A stretch of 64,000 nt of DNA from Dryas octopetala (GCA_963921425.1 OY992834.1:26673923-26737922); one strand, 5' to 3'. Shown: positions 46,990 through 59,300, counted from the first letter of the stretch. Notes: a model not told the origin generated them from the letters alone. Numbers and translations: made by a program.

Positions 46990-48060
46990 TACGAGAAATC
47001 AACTCATACATAAATAATAGAAGCCTTGAACGTACGTTCTGAAAATTCTATGAGGTGGTTGAAAATGGTTGAAGTAGTTAATCGACGCAAGACCATGTTG
47101 CCCAAAAAACAAAGGAAATGTGGGTAGGGAGTCAATGACTGTCTGAAGCCACTGATCCAATATTGTCGATATTCTAGGCTTGCCAATTTGCAGGTCCCAC
47201 AGGCTTAGATCACTGCCAAACCACACCCACACCCTGTCCTGTCAGTTCACTTACAAAGGAGGACATGTTTAATAGATTCTGGGTAAGAAAGACAACAAAT
47301 AGCAGTAGTAGCACATTTTTCTTGTCTAGGTTGAGCTTGGTGGGGAGGGCATTAGAGAAAGCTCTTCAGACAGAATGTTTAATTTTGGAATTCCACACCA
47401 ATTTCCAAGACTTGAGGTCTATAAGATGAGAGGTTTGGGAAGTAATGGATGGTGCTTAAGATCGAGGATAGTGCATGGCCGCATGGGTCCAATGGCCATA
47501 GAGATCTGACCTTAATTTCTACAATGACACTCAATTGGAATGGTTTTTTTTTTTTTTTTTTTAGAATGGAGCTAGTGTTCCAAGTCCTAGAATCCCAATG
47601 AATTAGGGATGAAACCTTTCTAGCTAGGAGCAAAATCTGGTAGATATTTCCTTTGGTTGGCCAGTGCAATGAATTAATATTCAAGATTATACAGATCGAT
47701 ATATCGATCTCCTGCCTAACTGCCTTGGAGTATCATGTTGCAAAAAAGACTAGATTTCTCCATATTAACAAGCTGTCCAGAGGTTTCGAGCCATAATTCA
47801 ACAAGTTGTCCATGGGATAAGCACTATATTAATTTGTTCAGATCTGAAATTAAATGACCAGCCTTGAAAATTCTCCTGCACAACCTGTTTGAGAATCTCC
47901 CAAAAAGGGTGCATGGTAGAGAGCCCAGTAGGTCCTGGAGCTTTGAGGTGTCCCAATCGTGATATATGCAGCGACATCAATTTCCTCCAAAGACAGAGGA
48001 TTAGTCTTTGGTTCATCTCATTTGTTATTACAAAGTAACCACACTGTCACACTGAAGAAC
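46990..48060 (-). mobile_element. LINE (non-LTR retrotransposon) remnant, several breaks
   Basis: On the minus strand, from high to low coordinates: HLKAPGPTGLSTM, then FWEILKQVVQE and INIVLIPW (47.8-48.0 kb), the KAPGPDG...FFW and N.VLIPK blocks of plant LINE reverse transcriptase. Near 47.24-47.40 kb, NALPTKLNLDKKNV then ICCLSYPESIKHVL matches the zinc-binding region (ALPT...L..R....C..C....E...H.L..C) that follows it. At 47.0-47.2 kb WFGSDLSL and further sequence continue in the same order. The catalytic YADD block and most of the enzyme are missing, and frames change several times. A typical L1 ORF2 is over 1200 residues, so this is a heavily deleted copy. Confidence 0.75.
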
Positions 48061-48328
48061 TTAATTGATGCCAATCCCTTGCACAGACAGTGGAAAATCG
48101 CTTCTTAAAATAACATTCAACTTAAGCCTAGATCTTTGGTTAATACTTAAATATTATATTGTTCCTCCTTATCCAAAAGTTGATTAAGTTCAAGGATGAT
48201 GACATAATTAATTAATTTCTTGCCTTCTGTTGCCCCAAAATTCCTTTGAGGAGTATCAAGCTCAAGAAGCAATTGGTTAATCTGTTTCCACATATACTCG
48301 ATCTACTCAATCAACTCCTCACGAAATC
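48061..48328. other. No gene seen
   Basis: This is probably a continuation of decayed LINE sequence upstream (minus sense), but no further motif is readable. Confidence 0.35.
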
Positions 48329-48329
48329 T

Positions 48330-48668
48330 AAGGGCCCATTTGGTATTCTACTCAAATTTTAAAAAAAAAAAAAATTAAGATTTTTTTTTTTTTTTTTAAA
48401 TGTGAGTTTTCAAAATTAATTTTTAAAATTTGAAAATTTATTTGGTATGAAATTTGAAAATAATTTTTAAATTTAAAAAATGATGATAGCTAAGAAAGAA
48501 AAATGTGTAAAAAAAAAAAAATGATATTTTATCATTTTTAAAAAAATACATGTTTTTAATTTTTTTCCTAAAAAATGTTTTTGAAAATAATCTACCAAAC
48601 GTATTTTTTTAACTAAAACTTATTTTTTATTTAAAAAAAAAAAAATTTGAATAGAATACCAACAGGCC
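48330..48668. mobile_element. AT-rich MITE (Tourist-like ends)
   Basis: The left end GGGCCCATTTGGTATTCTAC and the right end, read in reverse complement as CAGGCCTGTTGGTATTCTAT, are inverted repeats, each followed inward by TCAAATTTT and long A/T runs. GGGCC...TTTGG ends suggest PIF/Harbinger (Tourist) derivation. A 3-bp duplication is possible but not exact. Confidence 0.7.
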
Positions 48669-48949
48669 TGAGTTTCTTTTTTCTTGATGAAGAATTCATA
48701 ACAGTTTGTTTACGTCAACCTCTCAACACTGCCTCCTTTCAGCAACTCATAGGCCCAATATACTTCAATTTAAAGGGTCCAAGGGACTCGGATAACTTAG
48801 GACTCTAATCAAAAGTTATTTGCGTTTCAGCCTAAGGGCTTTGACTAAGGGCTGCAAACAAGTAACAAACAATACAAGAATGGCTGGAAAATAAATAACC
48901 TTTTTTTTATTTTTTGGGTCGATGAAAATAAATAAACTAATTGTAGGTG

Positions 48950-49305
48950 TTTATTACTTAACCAGGATGAATTTAGTGACTTTTTACTAATTTACTTAAT
49001 TAAAAATTTGTTGCAATATACCACTTCTGACTCATTTTGTCTAGATTTTTGTTAAAAATAAGTGTTTTGGTCTTTTTCAAGTTCCTATTACTAAAAAAAA
49101 ATATATACACTTTACTTACTTTGACACAAAAGAAAACTGACTTGAAAAGACCAAAATGCCCTTATTTTCAACAAAATTTTAGACGCATTGAGCCTAAGGT
49201 GATACATTGCAACAAATTTTTAATTCAGGTAGTAAATTAACAATGTTTTTTAAGGTGCTAAAATGAGATCAAGCTCAAAGTTTAAGTGGGTAAAATGTAA
49301 TAAAG
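48950..49305. mobile_element. MITE family M3, copy 2
   Basis: It shares TTAATTAAAAATTTGTTGCA, TTTTGTCTAGA, TTTGGTCTTTTTCAAGTTCC and their inverted partners with 33673-34085. The arms TTTATTACTTAACC and GGGTAAAATGTAATAAAG form the outer inverted repeat. Confidence 0.65.
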
Positions 49306-49327
49306 CCTATTATTTATAAACACCTAA

Positions 49328-49817
49328 TTATGGGGTAAATTTCATCTGAGTCCATGAATTAAGAAATCTTTCAAGATCGAACATCCACAAATCAACATAT
49401 AAATTGAAAAAACTAATTTCCCTTTGGTTAGCTGTTAGTATTAGGGTTAAATGTCAGCGTGATCAAGCATGACGCGGCACATTTAATGACATGTTAGTGT
49501 GCAAGCTAGATCATCTTCTAGCTAGGCCTAGTGTTGATAAAATTCTTGAGGCAGTAGTGACCAGTGATTGAGTTTGAGGATGATGAAGGGAACATGTGCT
49601 TTAATAAGGATTATTGAAGTGTGCATGGCTCTTATGAGGAGGATGATGGAGATAATGTCATTAAACATACCGCATCATGGTTGGCCACACTGGCATTTAG
49701 CCACAACACTAACATATATCTTACCAAATGGAAATCTAATTTTCAATTTAGATGTTAATTTGTGGATGTTTTTGAAAAACATTTTAATTCGTATGCCCAG
49801 ATGAAATTCACCCCATA
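49328..49817. mobile_element. MITE-like element, about 490 bp
   Basis: Ends ATGGGGTAAATTTCATCTG and CAGATGAAATTCACCCCAT are inverted repeats; inward, ATCCACAAATCAACAT pairs with ATTTGTGGAT and CATTTAATGACATG with CATTAAACAT. No clear target duplication. Confidence 0.75.
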
Positions 49818-49819
49818 GT

Positions 49820-50150
49820 TTGGTGTTTATTTTGAACTTGAGCAAAAAAAAAAAATATTTGAGGCATGCATGGAATATGCCTAATCATAGTTAAAGTGGC
49901 TAGGTGCACACATGCATACATCCAAAACTTAGACTTTCAAGCAGCATATCTGCAAAATCAAGGAGCAAGTTTTAGCTAATTACGGCTTGACATAAGGTTT
50001 GTTCTAGTTTATATATCGACATGTATGGCAGAATATATATGTTTGAGTAAAAGCCTGGTGAATGCATAACCTTTATTTGTGAGTGATCAAAAGTGTGAGT
50101 AGTATCTCATAACTTTTATAATAAAATAGTCAAATGATCATTTAGTTTAT
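49820..50150. other. No gene seen
   Basis: AT-rich intergenic DNA without a supported feature. Confidence 0.45.
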
Positions 50151-50153
50151 TAG

Positions 50154-51082
50154 TAGGGGTGGGCATTACGACCGAAAATATTGAAACCATGCCATACCGT
50201 TCGGTGCCATTCCGTATCATTTGGTACCATTCCATTTTTTTTTCCAATCCCGTACAGTACCGATCTCAAACTGGATGGGATCGGTCCTAATTAAAGGTTC
50301 AATACCGGGATGGTCTCATCCCGTACCGTACCGATTAATTAAAATTTAATTAAAAATTTATTTATTTAATTTAATGGGCCCACATATCACTAAACCCATT
50401 TCATTTTTTAACTTTCAGTTTTTCACCCAAAAACCCAACCCACACCTGTGAGGCCCAATGGCCCATGACTCCCAAATGGCCTAAAATCCTAAATGCCTGA
50501 TCCCTAAATCAGTAATCCCAATTTCCCAATTCTGAATTTCAATCGAATCAATTCACTGATTCAAAGTTCAGACTTCACTTTAGACTACCAACCTTCTCCC
50601 AGCGGCCACTCTCCCTCGCATCCCAACCCTCTCCCAGCGGCCACTGTCCCTCGCATCCCACTTCAGACGAAGCCGTTGCTGTCTCTCGTTGTTGTAGTCT
50701 CTCGTCATCGCCGTCGCACCAGCTTCTTTGGCCATCGCACCAGCTTCTGTCGCCATCACCACAACCTCTCTCCCCCTCGCCGTCGCCACAGCCTCTGGTC
50801 ATCAAGTCGCATCGCACCACTGCGCCAGCACATTCGCACCAGCCTGGCAACCTTTCTCCCCCTCGCATCGCACCACTGCACGTCGCCATCGCACCAGCTT
50901 TAATAATTTTTTTGTTTGGGATCAGGATGGTACCAAACCCGTACCGAACCACTTTGGTACGAGACGAGATGGTACCATAATCTCAAAACTCTCATCCCAT
51001 CCCGTACCGATCCCGAACTCAAATCATGAGATGGGAACGGGATGAGGTAAGTCCCATCCCCCCTATCCCGTGCCCACCCCTA
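50154..51082. mobile_element. Non-autonomous hAT-like element with CCGTACCG subterminal repeats
   Basis: The ends TAGGGGTGGGCA and TGCCCACCCCTA are perfect 12-bp inverted repeats of a widespread plant hAT type. Subterminal regions repeat ATACCGTTCGG, CCGTACCGTACCG, GGTACCA and CCGTACCG. The interior (50580-50900) holds a direct repeat (TCTCCCAGCGGCCACT, then CCCTCGCATCCCA, two copies) and Ala/His/Ser-rich low-complexity frames. No transposase. I could not match an 8-bp duplication. Confidence 0.8.
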
Positions 51083-51089
51083 AATGATA

Positions 51090-52280
51090 CTCGGTCTCCT
51101 TTGTTGGAGTAGATCTTGAGTTCAAATTAATCTCATGTATGCAAATTGATTTATAAAAAAAAAAACTTTATAATAAAGTACAAAGTCTCAAACAATTATA
51201 TTAATTGTATTATTACCAATTAATTTTGAGTTAGATACTTCAATTTTTTATGGTATCAAAATCACAGACTATTCATTTAATTATCAGGTCAAACGGTTAT
51301 ACATGCTTCCACGTTATCTAAAATGAACTATCTACAATTTTTGCTTAAGTGACGACCCATGTGAAAGAGGGCATGTTGTGACTAATTATATTCCACATCA
51401 AAAAAATAAAGTGTTACATACTTCTACGTTTTATAAATATTTAGAGCATATTTTGACGTAAGTGTTTATATGAATTCATTTGAATTTTAACAATAAGATT
51501 GCATTGAGTAAAAAAGAAAAACAATAAATACAGTGATATTTTAAATAGCCAATAAGATAATTAGATTTGATGGATTAATTATAAATTTGAGATGATTAGG
51601 TTTAATAAATCATTTAAAACTTAAAAACTATGTGTTTGCTCAATTTCTTCTCACACAAATACATATTTTTTTGACAATATTGTATTCAAGTAATTTAACT
51701 ATAAAATCAAATTAAACCCGGCCCGGCCCTTTTCAACTCTCTCAAATTAAATGAGCTTAGACTTAGTTCTTGGGATTCTTATATCTGATTTATTGTTTAT
51801 AAAAAAGGGGGGTGTTGTGAAAATTTGTAAACATGCAGTGTATAGGCCGGTGAGGAAGGTTAACACCACATATAGTTTTAAGTTTTAACTGATTTTTTTA
51901 TTTTTGGTGAAATAGTTTTAACTGATTAATTGGACTTGGAGTTCATAGAATGCTCCTTGTACATGCCAAATTTATAAAATAATTAGTGAGTTGCAATGCA
52001 CGTCCAACCTTGTTTTACTTCATTTCATACTCGAAAGCTAAAGGCTACATCAAGACTCGAAGTCAATTTCCTTTTAAAAAATTTTAGAAGAAGAAAAGAG
52101 ATCGATACTTTAAAGCTCAATTTTCCCTTACTAGTCCATAAAATTAATAATAAATTGTTCTTAAGTGTAAATTCACATGAAAACAAAATTAAGTTAGAGG
52201 ATATTTTATTTTGCATGCACATGATCAGCAATGTAAAAAAAGCTGCCAAGTGCCTGACATTCTTGCCGAGAATTTGGTAG
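51090..52280. other. No gene seen; possible SINE tail near 51.1 kb
   Basis: Sequence at 51105-51165 (GGAGTAGATCTTGAGTTCAA, then an A run) looks like the B-box end of a SINE but lacks a recognisable A box. Elsewhere AT-rich. Confidence 0.35.
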
Positions 52281-52282
52281 AT

Positions 52283-52535
52283 ACAGATGCATGATACCCT
52301 GCATTTGCATTTGCATATGCATCTATATCTACATGTATTTATAGGTTTTTAAGCATTTGAAGTTAATTTTGGAGTTGCATTTGCACTTTTAAGGGTATTT
52401 TGAACTTGTATATGCAGTTTTTAGGATACAAATGCACGTGTTTAAAGTATAAATGCATGTGTTTAGATTGTAGATACAGGCTGCATGCGCGCATCTGTAA
52501 CTGCTGAGTGTTCGGCAGTTCCTATAGAGCGCTTG
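52283..52535. repeat. Degenerate TGCATTTGCA-rich repeat, copy 1
   Basis: Words such as GCATTTGCATTTGCATATGC, TTGCATTTGCACTTTTA, AAATGCACGTG and GCATCTGTAACTGCTGAGTG resemble the element at 58700-58890, including the terminal CTGCTGAG.G.TCGGCA sequence. This is probably a decayed MITE; the left end is not clear. Confidence 0.5.
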
Positions 52536-52539
52536 GTAA

Positions 52540-55500
52540 AATTTTTGTTCTGGAAATTAAATATTGGGCTGAGTGAAGAGTGTGTTAAGTTTATTCCTCA
52601 TATTGGCCCTCTAAATAAAATATGCAGAAATTAAATCGATCAAATGCTCCGTTTAATTTTGTAGAACAAATTTACTATCTTATTATGAGCCTATCATGTG
52701 TCAAGTGTAGTATTTATATTTAATTATGATTAACTTTTTTACAACTAATAGTCTAATATATATGTATCATTATGCTGAGAGAGAAATTAATTTAAAAATA
52801 AATAATTTTTTGTGTGCCAATTTTACTTTCATTGTCCATTATTCTTTGTCATCAATACATTTATTGTACAAGACCGGCGATTTGTTCTCTTACTTTTTGG
52901 GTCTAAAATAAACAGAACTTAAAAGTTAAAACAACAGGCCGTCGGCAACGATTGAAAAAAAGAAAAAAAAAAAGTAAGTCGGACGAAAAAACTTTGTTTC
53001 ATATCTTCAATTTTTTTATTGCATAGTGGCTCTGACAAGATTTGAAATATTAATAAGTAGTCAGGCGGATAAACAACAACGCTAATCGACATGAGTTAAT
53101 TGTTTCAATAATTCGAAGTCTCAAACAAAGCCACGCACGTTGTTTTCTTTCGTCTTCTTGCTCGTCGAGGTATTCCCTTTTTTGTACGCGTCTTCTCTTT
53201 GTGAAGATTTTTTTATTCTTCTGTCAAGTGCCACTAAGAACCACATAAAGTTATACTATTGATTTAGAATAGTAATTTTTGCACTCCTGTTTTGTACATT
53301 TATACCTTCTTTTTTTTTCCCTGTTTTATTTGCTTAATTATCAAAGTAGAAAAACAAAATAATGAGTTTAAACGTACAAAATTGGTATGTTAAAATTGTC
53401 GTCTTTAATTTAACGAAAATTTCAATTATGTTTCGACCAAAAAAAGAAAAAAAATTATGTTTTCCCCAATCAACCCCTCATTAAATTTGTTTGCCTTAAT
53501 AAACAGAAGATAATTTTAAAACCCTGCAGTCTATCATTTCACTCTTCCCACCGAGGCACCGATGGCTTTTCCTATAGGCTCCAATAATTGACTTGCTGAT
53601 ATCAAACTGCATGTGTAGGACATATTTACTTAAGAAATTAATTATCTGTATAGATTTATGTAAAACAAAGGGCTGATTTAATTAAAGAAGTTGTCATGTC
53701 CGTAGTCATATATATGAACACACATGTCCAAGAAGGTGCATGGTCTGTAAAAGATGCTAATTATTTGGGCTTTTGTTCTTATTTTTGTGATATAAACATA
53801 AAAAAACTTTGTTCTTTTCTTTTTGGTACACAACGAACGAAGCTTCATTGCTAGCAGCAGCAATCATCATGTTAAAGAGCTTAAATGCCAAACCTCTTTA
53901 GATAGCAGAAGAGTCCAACCAAAAACTACAACAAGCCAACCCGGCCTGAGAGAAATAAATGAATTTCAAAGATCTTAGGTACATCCAAAGATAATTTTCC
54001 TATAGGTTCATCAGTAAATATTTCTACATCTCAATACATCCAATATAAGATACCTGCCAAAAAATACAAGTCTAAAAACACAATACCAGTTAGCCAGACT
54101 TTCATAGCAGTACTCACCAAAATAGACAAATTAATTAAGATTATGCATCCGAAAATCGAGGACGGTAATTAAGTTGTAATTAAAGTCTCATTGAGCTGTG
54201 AATACCGGTCTGATCTCTTGTCTGAACATATCAAGACTGTCGGTGGAGTGGTGGAGTGGTGGTGCAGTGCGAATTAAGTTATAATAGGCTCGATATACAA
54301 CTTGATTTCTTCTCGAGGTTGGCTCGAACCTAGCTTGTTTAAGCTTGGCCCATAAAAAATTAAGTCAAATCGATTTAAGTTCGTTTAAGAAACAAGTCAA
54401 ATTTGAGTTTTGGTACATTCAGCTCATAAATATCTTTTATCTTATTACGAGACAAATTGATGAACCAAGCTTGAGCTTGGCTTGTTCATTCAAATTATAA
54501 AGTTAATTTAGATATTTTATTATTTATAATTGTATGATAAAGTGTTTATGCAAGTATTCTAAGTTATACAAATGTTGACTCAAACTCTATTTTTCAAGCT
54601 TCAAACCCCATTGACTTTTTAATTGTAAAGTTACGTCTAAATTCAAAATTTTAGCTACCTATGATTAACGTACATACACTCAAGAATTCTCTTATAATTA
54701 CAAAGTATGTCATTGTTCTTATTCAAGCGGCAAGTAGGAACAAACAATTGGATTAATTAAGCAGGGGTAATTAAGTAAATTTGAAAATTAATTAGGGGTA
54801 ATTAAGTAAATTTGAAAGTTAATCTATGTATTCCAAAGATTAAAAGCCTAATGTTATGTGCACTTGCATATATATTGCAGTTGAAGAATGACAATGGTTT
54901 TTAAGATTCCTCTTACAATAATAGGTAAAACATAAATATAATAATCCTTGGACAAGAGAAATGAGTACAATCTATTTTCGTTTCTTTGTTTTATTTTAAC
55001 CCTTGATTGGGATTGATTTTGACTTTGCGTAAGGCTGCTAGATTTTTATAATGCAAGAAGCTGTGCAAGTAAAGACTATTTCTTTTTTGGAGAAGAAGTA
55101 AAGATATATTGTATTTATTTTCTTGATTTGTTATCGTATATTTATAAAAAAGAAAAAACCGCAATGTGTCTCTTGATGAAATTTAAGCTTAATTTCTATG
55201 AGACTTTAAAATAAAAAAATAAAAAAAAAGGAAAGTACTATTGTTCCAATAGTTCAAGTAAATAGTAGGAAAATAAAGTCCAAGTAAATAGTACCAAATA
55301 AAGTTCAAATAGTTGTCTTGATAACTCTACAATATCAGTACGTGTTCCGTCACCGGATTGGGGATGCTACTTGAACTCATATATCGTGGAAGCTCAATAA
55401 TTGACTAGTAGTAAATTTTTTATTTTTTTTTTGGTACAAAACTATATATATATAGTGGTAAATATTAATAGTAGCTTTACACCTATTCGATCGCATCTTT

Positions 55501-55690
55501 TGTTTGTTTTTTCGAAAGGTGATACGCTTGACGGACAAAACTGTGTAGACCAAGAGCATTAAGTAGCAGTTTTGCAGGTGATCCTAAGTTGTCCAAAGGA
55601 CCCCTGAATTTCCAGGTATAATTTTCTTTTTTCTCAGAAACTAATTTTGCATATATCATACGAGTTCTAATTATTGTTTTACTTTGTGTT
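52540..55690. other. No gene seen over about 3.1 kb
   Basis: AT-rich DNA. Words like GCTTGAGCTTGGCTTGTTCA and GGTTGGCTCGAACCTAGCTTG at 54.29-54.50 kb are typical of decayed hAT subterminal sequence. At 54770-54820 GGGGTAATTAAGTAAATTTGAAA is repeated in tandem. A PolyT/A-rich stretch lies near 55200-55230. No frame longer than about 60 codons is convincing. Confidence 0.4.
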
Positions 55691-55740
55691 TCGTACGTGC
55701 ATATATATATACATGCATGGCCTCATCAATGTTGATCAAT

Positions 55741-55862
55741 TCCGAAGATATTCTGCAGTTATATATGGATGTTATATATGCATGTGTATCAGAAAAGCCT
55801 TCACTGGAGTTTAAATGCAATTACGAAGATATTCTGTATGCAGTTATGGATGTTATATATGA
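55741..55862 (+). repeat. Local direct duplication (GAAGATATTCTG...)
   Basis: GAAGATATTCTGCAGTTATATATGG-like sequence followed by ATGTTATATATG occurs at about 55744-55781 and 55827-55862, with a three-base insertion in the second. A plus-strand frame here (EDILQLYMDVIY, then EDILYAVMDVIY) reflects the duplication. I have no evidence that it is coding. Confidence 0.7.
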
Positions 55863-56439
55863 TGTTTCATTTGTTTTACCAGGCATTTAATTATCTCAAA
55901 TATCAAACAGCTAGCAAATCCATATACTTCATTTTATGCTCGTACGTCGTTCTTAAATGGTCACCATATCTTTGTTTTTTGTTTTTTGGTTTGATAGAGA
56001 AACTCAAACGCTAGCTTTAATTATCAAAAAATGATCTACAAAAATGATGTTTGGAGGAACTAGAGCAGCTGAAAATGTTTTACTTAACTTTTCCTAATTA
56101 AGTTAGTTTTAAGTTCTCTCTTCGTCCTGCTATTATTCTCTTCTTTAAGGCTATATGATCTTTTTCTCCTGCTATATTTATTCTTCTTCTTCTTGTTGTT
56201 GTTTTTTTTTTTGGTGCCACTTATTATTCTTCAATTACATATAGACTATAGTGTAGTAATTATTAATCAACATATCTTATGATTCTTATCCTTTGTATAT
56301 ATAATAAATCTTGTATCCGGTATGGGCCATATGGAATATAAATATCATGAATTGTGTATAATTAATAGACAAAATGCAATCAACATATAAACCTTTGATG
56401 GTATAAGAGGTTCTCACAGACATGGTCTTGCCTGTTTTC

Positions 56440-56552
56440 AGTTTCTCTCTTCTTGTACACTCAACCGTCTGTTTGCTACATATATAGCCCGGGCCACCCG
56501 GCCCTTCTGTCACCATCTCCTCTGCCGTCTGATCGATTCTTCTCTCGGATCT
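56440..56552 (+). promoter_or_regulatory. Candidate promoter and leader exon
   Basis: A TATA-like ACATATATAGCCC near 56477-56489 is followed by a CT-rich, GC-richer leader (CCGTCTGATCGATTCTTCTC) and a strong donor CTGCCC|GTAAGTCTTG at about 56552. This looks like the start of a transcription unit, perhaps with a long first intron, but the nearest plus-strand gene (ankyrin, 60.87 kb) is 4.3 kb away and I cannot link them. Confidence 0.25.
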
Positions 56553-56718
56553 GCCCGTAAGTCTTGCTTCTCTTGGCTTTTCGATGGTTTCTTCCTTTTG
56601 TTTTTTGTTGGGTTTAAAAGATTTATGGTGGCTTCTAACCCAACACTAGAGTTTGCTCCTCCCCTTCTAACCTTTTTCTGAGAGGAAAAAAAAAAAAGGA
56701 GGCTGATTTTTCCACTCC

Positions 56719-56722
<4 letters not shown>

Positions 56723-56752
<30 letters not shown>
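56723..56752. repeat. (TA)n microsatellite
   Basis: About 28 bases of uninterrupted TA, immediately beside the inverted-repeat element at 56755-57090. Confidence 0.9.
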
Positions 56753-56754
56753 TA

Positions 56755-57090
56755 GAAATGATCACTTGCTCACCATAGAGCGGGGAATTCAATGATCGGG
56801 ACTGTCCATTTTTTAGGTTCATCCTTAAGGGTCGTCTCTGTAAAAAATCAGCCAAATCGATAATTGTTTGGTCCTCCAAACTTTGCAGATAAATACAGTT
56901 CGTCAGAAAAGATTAAAATGATGTTAACAATAATACATTAGCTAAACAGTTTTCGATTTGGCTGATTTTTTACAAGGGTGATCTTTGAATGATGCTTTAA
57001 AATATGAACGGTTCTGATCATTGAAATTCGTTGCTAGGTGGTTAAGTGAGCGAGAAATTTTCCGCTCTATGGTGAACGAGTGATCATTAC
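56755..57090. mobile_element. Palindromic MITE beside a TA tract
   Basis: The ends AATGATCACTTGCTCACC and ACCATAGAGCGG pair with CCGCTCTATGGTGAACGAG and TGATCATT. Inner arms AAAAAATCAGCCAAATCG and CGATTTGGCTGATTTTTT also pair. Its position in TA-rich DNA suggests insertion at TA, but the duplication is masked by the microsatellite. Confidence 0.8.
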
Positions 57091-57099
57091 TATATATAT

Positions 57100-57825
57100 A
57101 TCTTCATAAGTGATTACTAAAGTCATATGATTGAGCTAGCAGAAAAATTATTGTATATGACTATAACATTATTTGGTATTTTCAAAGTAAAACTATAACA
57201 CGTATATAATTTGTAACGATATTATTTAAAGTCTAGAATTTTAATTATTAATAATTGTAAACATGTTATAATTTAAGTATATTGATAATACCACGTCATT
57301 AAGCCATGTGGTGTTACGGTCTCATACAATAATTTTTCCACGTTAGTATAATATGTGGTGTTAAGGTTACACACAATAACTTCTCTAGCTAATTGGCAGG
57401 ACTCTTTCAAATATGCTAGTGATGACTTACCCTTCCTTAGTGTTAGCGCGGCCCAATAAAATTGTTGCACTTGACATTTTTGATAAAATAAACTCTTCAA
57501 ACGTACAAACACTTTTACAACAGCCAAAAAACCTAACACAAAGATTGTCCAAACACGAGGTTAATGCCGGCGAGAAGTCCTGACCGTCTTTCACTAGTAG
57601 GCTCACGGGGCGAGTCAACGACCAGTGATTAGTTAGGGTTTGGCTCCTTATTTAGGGAATGAAATACACACAAGTTTGTAATTGGAGCCAAATAGGTACT
57701 GACATATTTCTTGGTTGGATGAGATTAATTTTCGCCAAATAAGGATTTCTTTATTTTCTCTCACCTAATTTTTCTGGTAAACATGTTTCATTTCTGTGCA
57801 ATTTACAAATCATATTAAGCATAAA
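57100..57825. other. No gene seen; short inverted segments
   Basis: CCACGTCATTAAGCCATGTGG and related CACG...GTGGTGTTA words recur at 57291-57365. Minus-strand frames at 57.27-57.62 kb have no motif that I recognise. Confidence 0.4.
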
Positions 57826-57832
57826 TATTTTT

Positions 57833-58503
57833 GACTCAAGTACATTTACATCCACCAACTATAGGATCTATTTTAAGTTGGTCTACGAATTATAAAACAT
57901 TTCAAATTCTCCTATTAACTACAAAAACATCGGAATGGTCCATCTGTTAGGAATTATGACAAAGGGAATGTTAAGTGCCACGCTAGACGTAGTCCATCTG
58001 GCATTTTTAATGACGTGACATTGACTGGTTGGAGGAAAAAATGGGTTTGACCCTAAAATAATTTTTTGCCCATTCCATGACGACACATGGTACCTAACTT
58101 TGATATGGGCCCACCACTTTCCCCCCCTTTTGTGAATGAAACGATAAGGCCCATAACTTAAAAAAAATTGAGTTTTTGTTCTAAAGGCTAAAAACAACGT
58201 ATTTAACCATTAGAATTATGGTTTTCTGCTCACCCAATAGTTTTGTCTATATTTTCCACTGCAAATTGAATCTTATACAGTGCAAAGGCTTATATTTTAT
58301 TAGATATTATGAGAATTAGTGTTTAAGGAGGCCAAGTGGACTCCATCCAACGTGGTATTTAACAGTCCGTTTGACAGAATTCCTAACGGTTGGACCATTC
58401 TGTAGATTTTTTGTTAGTTAATGGGGTAATTTGAAATGTTTTATAGTTCATGGACCAACTTGAAATGGACCATATAGTTGGTATATAAAAAGGTACTTGA
58501 GCC
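57833..58503. mobile_element. Long-armed MITE-like element, about 670 bp
   Basis: Left arm TGACTCAAGTACATTTACAT, then CCAACTATAGGATC, ATAAAACATTTCAAATT and GGAATGGTCCA; the right arm has the complements (GGACCATTCTG, AATTTGAAATGTTTTAT, CCATATAGTTGG, GTACTTGAGCCA). ATATTTT flanks both ends and may be a shortened target duplication. No coding capacity. Confidence 0.78.
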
Positions 58504-58694
58504 AATATTTTTTGTTTTTGTTTCAATTAACTCATAATTTCTTGCTCAAACTTTTTGAGCCTGCGTTGGTCAAAAGATAACAGTGGAATAAAAAAATTCG
58601 TGTAAAGTAAGAGAAATAGTTTTAAAAAATTATTATATATGATAGTAATATTACGTAGCATTTTACTGTCATGTAAAATAATCTATGAATATAC

Positions 58695-58895
58695 CTTCCA
58701 GGACAAAATTAGCGACGAGTGCTCGGCAGCTGCAGACTGTGTCTGCAAATCAAAATTGCAGATGCAACTCAAAAATTAGCTCAATATATGCACTACAACT
58801 GCAACTTAAAAATTGGCTAAAATGCATAAAAACTGCAGATGCAAATGCACAAATGCATCTGCTGAGCGCTCGACAATCTTTTTTACGCCGACGGT
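58695..58895. repeat. Degenerate GCAGATGCAA-rich MITE-like repeat, copy 2
   Basis: GAGTGCTCGGCAGCTGCAGA on the left and TGCATCTGCTGAGCGCTCG on the right are inverted repeats, and the interior repeats TTGCAGATGCAACT, ACAACTGCAACTTAAAAATT and GCAGATGCAAATGCACAAAT. It is related to 52283-52535. Confidence 0.6.
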
Positions 58896-58990
58896 TGCGC
58901 TTACGCATATAAAATGTCATTTAGCTTATTATTTTAGGTGTATGTCTAGTTAAAGAACTTACGTTTTATGTTCTTGTGAGTACTTTATTA

Positions 58991-59300
58991 AGAGAAAATT
59001 ACAGAAATGGTCTACTTATTATTCGCTAAGTCTCGTTTTGGTCCACAAATATTTTTAAGTTTCATATTGGTCCACGAATTATCTGAGGCATGTGTTCCAT
59101 TTTGGTCCAAAATGAACAATTTGGTCCCTCAAAGTCAACTCATTAGTACAAAACTTAGGGGCAAAATTGTCCAATTTTGCCCGATTTGGACAAAAATGGA
59201 ACACATCAGACAATTCGTGAACTAATATGAAACTTAAAAAAATTTGTGAACTAAAACGAGACTTAGCGAATAATAAGTGGACCATTTTTGTAATTTTCTC
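58991..59300. mobile_element. Long-armed MITE with 9-bp duplication
   Basis: The arms are about 120 bp: AGAGAAAATTACAGAAATGG and TCGCTAAGTCTCGTTTTGG on the left, CTAAAACGAGACTTAGCGAA and TGTAATTTTCTC on the right. Flanks ACTTTATTA (58982-58990) and ACTTTACTA (59301-59309) differ at one base, fitting Mutator-type MITEs. Confidence 0.88.

Noticed and set aside
50575-51045. Overlapping frames on both strands with Ala/Cys/His-rich translations
   Set aside because: GC-rich direct repeat inside a hAT-like element; frames on both strands at once point to composition.
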